Notes under the pieces: model-generated
The model's input: only the letters and a program-made list of their open reading frames with translations
Told to the model about the DNA's origin: nothing
Databases searched by the model: none
NCBI GenBank assembly: GCA_029240245.1
Contig: JARBTJ010000002.1
Location: forward strand, 62,001-126,000
DNA: 64,000 nt
Reading direction: 5' to 3'
Source: Herbinix sp.
GTDB taxonomy: Bacteria > Bacillota > Clostridia > Lachnospirales > Lachnospiraceae
Made by a program: the position numbers and the translations under genes
Shown: positions 56,859 to 64,000 of the stretch, piece by piece
How positions within the stretch are numbered: position 1 is the first letter of the stretch
Layout of the letters: each line of letters opens with the position of its first letter

Positions 56859-57761
56859 TCATCCTTTTACGGCACCGATTGTGATGCCTGAAACAAAATA
56901 TCGCTGTACAAATGGATAGAACAATAATACCGGACCGGTAGCCACTACCGCCATCGCCAGCTTCACCGATTGGGTCGGAAGGTCCGCCGTTGATATACTT
57001 GTATTCTGTGCCATCTGCTTCAACGCCTGGGTTGCATTTAACAAGTCATATAGATAAAACTGCAACTCCCACGTCTTACTGCTGGTACTAAACATGGAAG
57101 ACCGGAACCAGTCATTCCAATAACCGAGTGCAAGGAAAAGACCTACTGTTGCAATTCCGGGGCCTAAAACCGGCAGTACTATTTTAAAGAAAATAGTCAT
57201 ATGCCCTGCACCGTCTATTTTTGCTGATTCTGATATCGCATCCGGAACCGAGGCTTTGATAAAGGTCCTCATTAGTATGATCAAAAACGGACTCATTAAA
57301 GCCGGAAACCAGATTGCAATCATGGAACCGCCGGTGGTCTCCTTTAATCCAAGTACCTTAGAATACATCAGATACCAAGGAATGATACCACCACCAAAAA
57401 TACTGGTAAAATAAATCATGAAGGATATATTATTCCGGTATTTAAACTCCGGTCTGGAGATTACGTAAGCGGTCATGGTAATCATGATAAGACCCACTGA
57501 TGTACCTTGAATTGTATAATAAAAGGTCATCATATATGCCTGCAGAATATCCTGTGGGGCTTTAAATATGGTTTGGTAGGCGGCCACTGTAAAATTCTTT
57601 GGTAAAATTCCGTAGCCTTCCGTTAATATCGTATGATTATCTGTAAATGATCCGGATATGATAACAATAAACGGGAAAACACATATTAGCGCACCCAGTG
57701 TTAAAAGTGTATATATTACGATTTTAAATATAATGGTAGATTTTGAATCTCTAATTTTCAT
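56859..57761 (-). CDS. Sugar ABC transporter permease (LplC/YtcP-like)
   Basis: 300 residues with six membrane spans and the EAA loop ESAKIDGAGHMTIFFKIVLPVLGPG that contacts the ATPase. The start CVFPFIVIISGSFTD is common in this group. No ATPase gene is in the operon; a shared MsmK-type ATPase elsewhere is likely. It lies 15 nt after the first permease. Confidence 0.9.
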   Translation of the reverse strand: MKIRDSKSTIIFKIVIYTLLTLGALICVFPFIVIISGSFTDNHTILTEGYGILPKNFTVAAYQTIFKAPQDILQAYMMTFYYTIQGTSVGLIMITMTAYVISRPEFKYRNNISFMIYFTSIFGGGIIPWYLMYSKVLGLKETTGGSMIAIWFPALMSPFLIILMRTFIKASVPDAISESAKIDGAGHMTIFFKIVLPVLGPGIATVGLFLALGYWNDWFRSSMFSTSSKTWELQFYLYDLLNATQALKQMAQNTSISTADLPTQSVKLAMAVVATGPVLLFYPFVQRYFVSGITIGAVKG

Positions 57762-57776
57762 GTTGGTCTCCTCCTA

Positions 57777-59273
57777 TTAAAACAGCGCATAATCTGGATT
57801 CTTTCTTTTCACAAAGAAATTCGTTACCAAAATAACGATAAATCCAAATACCGCCTGATAAAGACCTGCTGCCGTACCCATACCAATACTCAAAGGCTGC
57901 GTCGTCGTTATACGATATACAAAGGTATCAAAAATATCAGTTGCGTTATAAAGAACTCCATTGGTTCCAACCAATTGGTAGAACAATTCAAACTGGCCTT
58001 TCATAATACTTCCGAGAGCATATAGGAATAAAATAATAAAGGTCGGTTTAATTAGTGGTAAGGTGATGTATCGTATCTGCTGGAGTATACTAGCACCATC
58101 CACCTTTGCTGCATCATAATATTCATCGCTGATACCCATAATTGTAGCCAGATAAACTACTATGCCGTACCCTATATTTTTCCACAGATAGAATACAGTA
58201 ATTAAATATGGCCAATAGGACGGTTCATTATAAAAATCAATTCGATCCAATCCGAGGGAAACCATCGCTGTATTAATCATACCGGATTGATATTCAAATA
58301 AATTGTAAACAAGTACCTTAAGAATAACGAAGGAAACAAAATAAGGCATAAACATTAACGTCTGTGAGGTTCTTTTAAACCATTTTATGCCCACTCTACT
58401 AACAAAAATAGCAAATGCAATTTGTAGAATATTACCAATTCCAATAAATGCCAGATTGTAAAGAATCGTGTTTTTTGTCAATTTAAATAAATCAGCCTTG
58501 AGCAAATGTTCAAAGTTTTTAAATCCGACAAAGGGACTTGCCCACAAACCGTCTTTAAAGTTAAAAGAAGTAAATGCATAATAAACGCCTACCATAGGGA
58601 GATAATTGTTTATTATTAAATAAAGGAACGTGGGTACTAACATAAGGAACAAAATCCAGTTCTTTTTTAATTCATACAGAAATCCATGCTCCCTATATAG
58701 AAGTCTTTCTTTACTTTCAACCAGTTTAATAAAAATAAAAGCAATGATCGAGATGATTAATATCAGATAAACTGCCGGTGAAAGTACAAACCCGGTCATA
58801 CCGAATTTCGAATTAGCAAAATCTATATAGATAATTGTTGCGATACAAAGTATTACACTAAAAATCATGGCTGGATGAGCAGCTGAATATATGCTCAAAT
58901 TTCCCTTAATATTTTTCTTCTTAATAATACGTAAAAGAAATACAAGATTAAAATATAAAGCAGCAATAATAAGAAACAACAATATCATGGAATACAATCC
59001 TATGCTTCCTGCTCTAGTATGCTGCACAAACGATAATATATTAAATAGACTGTAATTTGTTTCAAGAAGAGCAATTGCTTTCTCCTTTACCTTAAGCGTT
59101 TCGTATAAAGATTCGGTATTTACAACGCTGATCCACCGAAATACGGGCAAATATAAAAGTACAGTAATTATGGATATCATCATTGAAATCAGAATAGCGA
59201 GCTTTTTCCCGAAATACTGTTTTTCCAGCATTCCTTGCAGGCTGCTCAGCTGGCGATTAGCTTTTCTCTTCAT
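57777..59273 (-). CDS. Sugar ABC transporter permease with N-terminal membrane extension (LplB-like)
   Basis: 498 residues, about 200 longer than usual. The standard LplB part begins near residue 200 (KKNWILFLMLVPTFLYLIINN) with the EAA loop DAAKVDGASILQQIRYITLPLIKPT. The extension has four extra membrane segments (about 30-50, 92-113, 134-153 and 160-182), of unknown role. First gene of the operon, upstream of the second permease and the binding protein. Confidence 0.88.
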   Translation of the reverse strand: MKRKANRQLSSLQGMLEKQYFGKKLAILISMMISIITVLLYLPVFRWISVVNTESLYETLKVKEKAIALLETNYSLFNILSFVQHTRAGSIGLYSMILLFLIIAALYFNLVFLLRIIKKKNIKGNLSIYSAAHPAMIFSVILCIATIIYIDFANSKFGMTGFVLSPAVYLILIISIIAFIFIKLVESKERLLYREHGFLYELKKNWILFLMLVPTFLYLIINNYLPMVGVYYAFTSFNFKDGLWASPFVGFKNFEHLLKADLFKLTKNTILYNLAFIGIGNILQIAFAIFVSRVGIKWFKRTSQTLMFMPYFVSFVILKVLVYNLFEYQSGMINTAMVSLGLDRIDFYNEPSYWPYLITVFYLWKNIGYGIVVYLATIMGISDEYYDAAKVDGASILQQIRYITLPLIKPTFIILFLYALGSIMKGQFELFYQLVGTNGVLYNATDIFDTFVYRITTTQPLSIGMGTAAGLYQAVFGFIVILVTNFFVKRKNPDYALF

Positions 59274-59399
59274 ATAAGTACCACCTTTAATCTGTTATGA
59301 GTTTATAAAAACGTTTTTATTTTTTGTTAAAATATTCCGTTTCTTCTCTTATATACACCATCTCCATTCCTTAATCCTATTTCATTATGTTAACTCCGA

Positions 59400-59440
59400 C
59401 TGTTGTATGACCGAGTTAATGTATATAGATTATACAACAG
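59400..59440. promoter_or_regulatory. Inverted repeat at the ABC operon promoter region
   Basis: CTGTTGTAT (59400-59408) and ATACAACAG (59432-59440) flank a minus-strand TATAAT (59429-59434) whose -35 is poor, as expected of an activator-dependent promoter. Possible binding site of the divergently encoded AraC-type regulator. Confidence 0.45.
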
Positions 59441-59509
59441 AAAATGTGAAAAATGACAGGGTTAATGTTTGTCATATGGTTAAAATTCTATACATATTGT
59501 ATTCTAAAA

Positions 59510-59571
59510 TTTATACTTTAGTATAAAAATTTAGCTATTTGTTTGCTTTATGACAGAATCAATGGTATAAT
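59510..59571 (+). promoter_or_regulatory. Promoter and palindrome of the sensor-AraC gene
   Basis: TTGCTT (59543-59548), 17-nt spacer, TATAAT (59566-59571). A perfect palindrome TTTATACT-TT-AGTATAAA (59510-59527) lies just upstream, which may bind a regulator of either divergent gene. Confidence 0.55.
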
Positions 59572-59641
59572 AATTGTAACAAACTTCTAATATCAATACT
59601 TTTGGAAATATTTATGAACTAAATCAGAAAGGGGAAATCTC

Positions 59642-61957
59642 GTGAGAATATCATTGAAACATATGAAAAAAGAAAAAATATTTTTTTCTTATCTGTTCTC
59701 CTATCTGTTTGTTGTTATAATTTCATTAGTATTGTCCATTATTGGATATACGAATAGCGAAAATATTGTCGAAAAAGAAATATTATCCTCTCAAACATCT
59801 ATGCTTACCCAGCTCCATTACAATTTTGATAATTATTTACGTACGGTCATCAATTCCAATCAGTCTTTATCAAATAATGAAAATATAAATTCCTTAATGT
59901 ACAATAGTGATTTTTCACAAAATCAACTATTAAAAATTACTAAATTAAAAAGCGAATTGAATAGTTATAAAAAAGGAATGGATATATGCACAGAAATCGC
60001 TGTTTATTTTTATAATAGTGATAACTTTGTGACCAATAACAAGCGCTATATGACAGAGATCAGTTATTTATATCCTAAAAAATATGGCTTTACTCATGAT
60101 GATTTTATTGAATTCATCGATATTCCTGACTTCCAGGGCTATCGGATTATAAAAAACGAAACCAAAACCGATCTTCTATTTATGCAAAATATATACAGCT
60201 ACCAGAACAGAAGCAAGCTCGCCACGATTATCATCGTTGTACCTTGGGAAAACATTGCCGAAAGTATTGCCGCAGATGATGTCGGATCGGTTTTCTGGAT
60301 CAATCAGGAAAATCAGATGTTACACGGAATTACTGAGGACGATTTCTCGGTTACCTATAAATATAGTGATTTCAAGGCTGAAAATGAGCTGATTTTTACC
60401 AAGACAGACAACATAAGCTATGTAAGCTCTTATAAGCAGTCAAAGTTTTTCGATCTTAAATACTGTATTTCCATGCCCAAGAGCACCTATTTCCAGCAGC
60501 TAAATTACATGAAACTTATAATTATTGTACAATTGGCAATCACATTGCTTATTGCAGTGGGAATTGGTATCTATTATTCCTATAAAAATTATCATCCGCT
60601 TTCAAATATTATGGATTTATTTCAGAAATATAATAAAATATCTGGTGATCCAATTAGTTTAGATAAGCTGGAAACCAATCTGCAAAAATTATTAGCTGAA
60701 AATACGAATTTAAATGATACCTGTCACCAATCAAAAGTAGAACAGGCTATTTCCGGATTTGTGAAGGGATGGCATTCTGACATCTCTGTTGTCCGTGAAA
60801 CACTTACAACCACTGATTACACATCCTTGAAAGAGGACCGGTATATCTTATTCCTTGCCACCTATCAGGATGTTTCAAAATGCAAACTAATCACTGATAA
60901 CACCACGAAGGAAGAAGCCGAGGTCTATCAATTACTCAAATATATATTTAAGAATGTATTTGACGAAAAAATATTATCCAAATATAACGGTCTTTTGTGT
61001 AATATTGATGGGATACATCTGTTTATCCTCAATATCAATGATCAGGAGCTGGATGAAGCCACTTTGACTAATGATATTAATGAATGTGCCAAGTGGTATA
61101 TGCAAGCTTTAAATTTGAAAATTTTTATCGCCGGAAGTAATATACACAATCGCTATGATGATCTCACCAAAGCTTACAATGAAGCTTCCCAGGTACAAAA
61201 CTATCACTCTTTCTGGGGAAATGAAAATGAGTCCTTAGTTTATTATGATGAATCAGGGATTATGGAGGAAGCAAAAACGGGCAATGAGGTCCAGTTTTTA
61301 GATAACGAAAAGCGGCTTTATAACCTGCTTGTTGCAAAAGAATATGATAACGCTTATATTTTACTGGATCAGATGATGGATGAAATGTTTATCCGGGATA
61401 TTAAGTATATGGAAATCAATCAATGCCGAATGTACAGCCTTATCAATACAATATTTATCTGTTTGAATGATATTGTGGGCAAGAATGATGAAATGTATAT
61501 TCAGAATCTACAGCATATGAAGAATATGTTTAAAGCAAATTCCATTGAAGCAGCCAAATCCGTCATGAAGGATATCTTTAACGAAATCATCGGTTACATG
61601 GAATCCAACTTAGCGGAAGAACAGCCTAAGTGGATTATGGATGTCATCAACTATGTGAATGAACATTATACGAATGAGAATTTGAACATTTCCACAATTG
61701 CCGATACCTTGAATATGAACTTATCCTACGTGGGGAGAACCTTTAAAAAGCATGTGGGCTATTGTTTAACTGATTTTATTCACATGCAGCGTTTAAAGGA
61801 ATGTAAACGACGTCTTGAAGCAGGCGCAAGTGTAAAAGATACTGCAGAAGCCGTAGGCTATTTAGATTCTAAGACATTAATCCGCATCTTCAAGAAATAT
61901 GAAGGCATTACACCGGGACAATTTAAAAATAATACTGAATCAGTAAAAAAAGCATAA
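59642..61957 (+). CDS. Membrane sensor with AraC DNA-binding domain
   Basis: 771 residues from a GTG with AAAGGGG 7 nt upstream. Two membrane helices (~14-36 and ~290-312) frame an extracytoplasmic Cache-like sensor. A central domain (~390-530) resembles the YesN/YesS-type receptor linker. The C-terminal AraC DNA-binding domain (~665-765) has LNISTIADTLNMNLSYVGRTFKKHVG and the second motif ASVKDTAEAVGYLDSKTLIRIFKKYEG. Such one-component proteins control neighbouring sugar ABC genes, here the divergent permease-permease-binding protein operon. Confidence 0.87.
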   Translation: MRISLKHMKKEKIFFSYLFSYLFVVIISLVLSIIGYTNSENIVEKEILSSQTSMLTQLHYNFDNYLRTVINSNQSLSNNENINSLMYNSDFSQNQLLKITKLKSELNSYKKGMDICTEIAVYFYNSDNFVTNNKRYMTEISYLYPKKYGFTHDDFIEFIDIPDFQGYRIIKNETKTDLLFMQNIYSYQNRSKLATIIIVVPWENIAESIAADDVGSVFWINQENQMLHGITEDDFSVTYKYSDFKAENELIFTKTDNISYVSSYKQSKFFDLKYCISMPKSTYFQQLNYMKLIIIVQLAITLLIAVGIGIYYSYKNYHPLSNIMDLFQKYNKISGDPISLDKLETNLQKLLAENTNLNDTCHQSKVEQAISGFVKGWHSDISVVRETLTTTDYTSLKEDRYILFLATYQDVSKCKLITDNTTKEEAEVYQLLKYIFKNVFDEKILSKYNGLLCNIDGIHLFILNINDQELDEATLTNDINECAKWYMQALNLKIFIAGSNIHNRYDDLTKAYNEASQVQNYHSFWGNENESLVYYDESGIMEEAKTGNEVQFLDNEKRLYNLLVAKEYDNAYILLDQMMDEMFIRDIKYMEINQCRMYSLINTIFICLNDIVGKNDEMYIQNLQHMKNMFKANSIEAAKSVMKDIFNEIIGYMESNLAEEQPKWIMDVINYVNEHYTNENLNISTIADTLNMNLSYVGRTFKKHVGYCLTDFIHMQRLKECKRRLEAGASVKDTAEAVGYLDSKTLIRIFKKYEGITPGQFKNNTESVKKA

Positions 61958-61959
61958 AA

Positions 61960-62036
61960 AAGGAGGGAAAATGAAGTACCTCACCGATGTTAGTCTAATA
62001 CTAACATTGAAGCTGTACTTCATTTTCTCTCCTTCT
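61960..62036 (+). terminator. Terminator of the sensor-AraC gene
   Basis: Nested inverted repeats: outer arms AAGGAGGGAAAATGAAGTAC (61960-61979) / GTACTTCATTTTCTCTCCTT (62015-62034), inner hairpin TGTTAGT / ACTAACA (61988-62006). It begins 2 nt after the stop codon. It probably also acts on the convergent ROK transcript. Confidence 0.75.
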
Positions 62037-62140
62037 TTAATGGCATTTACCCAATACTATTACATTTACAAATCCGATTATGATGATTCATTACCTAAAC
62101 ATATTTATATAAATCACATCGGTTGAATCAGTGAAAACAA

Positions 62141-63091
62141 TTATCTTTCAGATGCTTTATCGATTTCCTGCCGCATCAGGTAATGGAGTCCGAGTAATAC
62201 GGAATGCTCTTTATTTTCCGCAACCCTAAACTGTACTTTTCCCCATGGTGTCCAAGCATGTTCATGTACATATTCTATGATAGGTTTTAATAAATCCTCA
62301 CCGAAATTGACAATTCCGCCGCTTAGAATAACAATTTCCGGATCATAGGCATAAATGAGTGCGATAATACCCTTGCTAAAGCTTAAGATACACTCCTGTA
62401 GTATCTCCTGTGCAACCAAATCTTTTGCTTCGGCATACTTCTTTAGTATCTTAAAGTCCTTTATTTTCTCTTTACTTAATCCACTCTTTCTATAAAGCGG
62501 GTGCTCACTAATAAGCTTCGGCAATGCCCAGGTGCTTGCATAGGCCTCTACGCAATCCGTTCCCGGGCAGGTGCATTTTCTTTCCTGCCTGCCAATGGGA
62601 AAATGACCGCCCAGGCATCCGGCCTGAAAGTGTTTTCCTCTTACTATTTTACCTTCCATTACCGCTGCTGTACCTACTCCGGTTCCGAGGATCATCATAA
62701 CAGCATCCTGACTCCCTAAGCCGCAGCCATAATGAAGTTCTCCAAGGATTGCGGCGTTTGCATCATTTTCAAGAACGAAAGGAAGTTGAAATCTTTCCCA
62801 TACCCACTTACTGATATCAAAATCAACTGCATCAGAGTGTTTACTGTTGCCTTGAATCACACGTTTTTCCTTCCAGTTGACTAAACCGGGGTAAGAAATA
62901 CCTATTCCGACGACTTGATCCAGCTCCTGTGCGGAAAGCATATTTCTTATTTGTTTCTCTATGTGATCCAAACTATCCCCAAAGCTGAAACCGGGTATAA
63001 CATCAAGCATCGTAAATTTTATCACTTGACCATCCTCGGTTAATCCTATCTTGATTCTGGTACCCCCAAAATCGATTGCAATGACCTTCAT
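62141..63091 (-). CDS. ROK-family sugar kinase
   Basis: 316 residues. ATP site DFGGTRIKIGL, catalytic LENDANAAILGE, ILGTGVGTAAVMEG and zinc motif CTCPGTDCVEAYAS, all ROK hallmarks. No helix-turn-helix, so a kinase rather than a repressor; glucose is the likeliest substrate. It begins 8 nt after the PGI gene, which suggests that it supplies glucose-6-phosphate. Confidence 0.88.
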   Translation of the reverse strand: MKVIAIDFGGTRIKIGLTEDGQVIKFTMLDVIPGFSFGDSLDHIEKQIRNMLSAQELDQVVGIGISYPGLVNWKEKRVIQGNSKHSDAVDFDISKWVWERFQLPFVLENDANAAILGELHYGCGLGSQDAVMMILGTGVGTAAVMEGKIVRGKHFQAGCLGGHFPIGRQERKCTCPGTDCVEAYASTWALPKLISEHPLYRKSGLSKEKIKDFKILKKYAEAKDLVAQEILQECILSFSKGIIALIYAYDPEIVILSGGIVNFGEDLLKPIIEYVHEHAWTPWGKVQFRVAENKEHSVLLGLHYLMRQEIDKASER

Positions 63092-63098
63092 ATCGAAT

Positions 63099-63674
63099 TC
63101 AACTGCCTTCCTTACATAAAACTACCGGTTTTCCATCCACATTCACCACTCTGGCTGTAAAACCATTCTCTTCAATGCTTTTGTAATCATGTCCTGCATC
63201 GGAGGGCCAGCAAGCTCCTACTGTCAATACCGTGGTTCCCGTATTTACCAATCGGTGCGAAGTATTGCCGGGAATATAGTGAAGCGATCCCGGAATCACC
63301 TGCTCCGCTCGAATCGACCCCGACTCCTCCATAAGAAGCAGTAAACCCGAGCCCTCAATACCCCAATAATATTCTGCTGACTCTCGTCTGTTATGGTAAT
63401 GACCTTTCGTCATAAAATATTCATTTCCAACCTGTCCGGGATGAATATAACTGGTTCCGAAAAACAATCCACCCGCCGTTCCTTCCGAAACCATTGCCTG
63501 GGAATCCACTTCGTATACCAAGGTTTTGGGATCCATTGCCCCAAAGGCTTCCCGGTCTTCAAATACACCTTGCAACTGCTCTAAATATTTGATACCGTGT
63601 GAGACTTTCTCCCCACGGATACCTCCTCCGGCATTCACTACAGCTTTTGCCTGTTCCACCATGATCTGATACAT
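63099..63674 (-). CDS. Cupin-type glucose-6-phosphate isomerase
   Basis: 191 residues with GKGHYHNRRESAEYYWGIEGSG-like cupin ligands (His, His, Glu) and HYIPGNTSHRLVNTG. This is the archaeal/Firmicute cupin PGI family, unrelated to the ordinary PGI. It interconverts glucose-6-phosphate and fructose-6-phosphate using a divalent metal. AAAGGAG precedes the ATG. Clustered with a ROK kinase and a hydrolase. Confidence 0.85.
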   Translation of the reverse strand: MYQIMVEQAKAVVNAGGGIRGEKVSHGIKYLEQLQGVFEDREAFGAMDPKTLVYEVDSQAMVSEGTAGGLFFGTSYIHPGQVGNEYFMTKGHYHNRRESAEYYWGIEGSGLLLLMEESGSIRAEQVIPGSLHYIPGNTSHRLVNTGTTVLTVGACWPSDAGHDYKSIEENGFTARVVNVDGKPVVLCKEGS

Positions 63675-63736
63675 AGACTCAGCTCCTTTCCTATCATCAT
63701 TTTCTATGAAAATGTATTCATGCTTCCTTGCCTTAC

Positions 63737-64000
63737 TTACTCCATTGAACTAGTGTGAACCAGATCCGTCAGACGTTTATGCCATTCCACATCTCTCCAC
63801 ATACCCTGAAATTGAGGTCCACAGAAATTACTGGTCGCAACTCCGGCCCATCTTCCTGTTGACAATGCTTCTTTTACGCCAACTTCGCACATATCCTTTA
63901 CCCAGTCCCAGTGAAGCAACGGCCAATCCTTATAATCAACCACTCCCCAGCACTCGGTAGTGATTATCGGCTTACCGGACTTTCTTGACCATTCTGCTGC
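63737..64000 (-). CDS. Cellulase-like TIM-barrel hydrolase, C-terminal part
   Basis: 88 codons open to the right edge; the N-terminus is outside the window. The visible part includes KPIITTECWGV, with the glutamate placed like the nucleophile at the end of beta-strand 7 of clan-A glycosidases, and WDWVKDMCEVG. The family could be the sugar-binding cellulase-like group. It ends 63 nt before the PGI gene, probably the same operon. Confidence 0.55.
   Translation of the reverse strand, partial: AAEWSRKSGKPIITTECWGVVDYKDWPLLHWDWVKDMCEVGVKEALSTGRWAGVATSNFCGPQFQGMWRDVEWHKRLTDLVHTSSME

Noticed and set aside
61971-62126. Open frame of 51 codons with an AGGAGG-like site after the sensor-AraC gene
   Set aside because: It coincides with the arms of a nested inverted repeat that acts as terminator; the apparent ribosome site is part of the stem.

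Overview
The window is AT-rich DNA with Gram-positive features: AGGAGG-type ribosome binding sites, frequent TTG/GTG starts, sigma-A promoters and T-tailed terminators. Gene content points to an anaerobic, carbohydrate-degrading clostridium of the Lachnospiraceae type (Lachnoclostridium/Anaerocolumna-like): electron-confurcating lactate dehydrogenase, a large secreted CARDB/GH87-like enzyme, many AraC regulators, a LplB/LplC-type sugar ABC transporter, a cupin-type phosphoglucose isomerase and a ROK kinase. No tRNA, rRNA, CRISPR array, prophage or transposase gene was seen.

Positions 1-8073 (minus strand) hold the least conventional locus. A strong promoter (8045-8073) drives three tightly packed genes: a CbbX/EccA-like AAA+ ATPase with one dead and one live AAA module, a 1331-residue DUF4062-NTPase-helical-repeat protein of STAND type, and a membrane-anchored Rossmann (TrkA-N-like) protein cut by the window edge. 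The architecture resembles a conflict or signalling system. This is inference from architecture only.

Positions 8164-14449 are an lct cluster: FadR-type regulator, lactate permease, EtfB, ferredoxin-fused EtfA and FAD lactate dehydrogenase, with a strong promoter and two LldR-type operators. Next come a modular secreted GH87-like glucanase (14605-17715), CorA, and a run of smaller genes: a PRTase-like protein, GlsB, CsbD, an Spx/ArsC-like protein, an HD-GYP protein, a nitroreductase, an MBL/beta-CASP protein, AlkD, Crp/Fnr and thioredoxin. A Crp-like palindrome sits near -41 of the thioredoxin promoter.

Positions 28497-34071 carry a BMP-type nucleoside ABC transporter with xpt, a purine-uptake and salvage unit. 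An acidic protein with a perfect 72-bp tandem duplication follows (34384-34827). Then come ribD-ribE-ribBA-ribH without a recognisable FMN riboswitch, a HAD phosphatase, and an ArsR-like regulator beside galK-galE-galT.

Positions 44746-64000 contain carbohydrate and regulatory units, each paired with an AraC regulator: a GtaA-type glutaminase-like protein, two Gfo/Idh/MocA oxidoreductases with a TIM-barrel isomerase, and a sugar ABC transporter with a sensor-AraC protein. A ROK kinase, a cupin PGI and the end of a hydrolase close the window. A ~150-bp palindromic, transposase-less repeat occurs three times (38518, 46714, 50996). The first copy is flanked by a 14-bp direct repeat that duplicates the 3' end of ribH.
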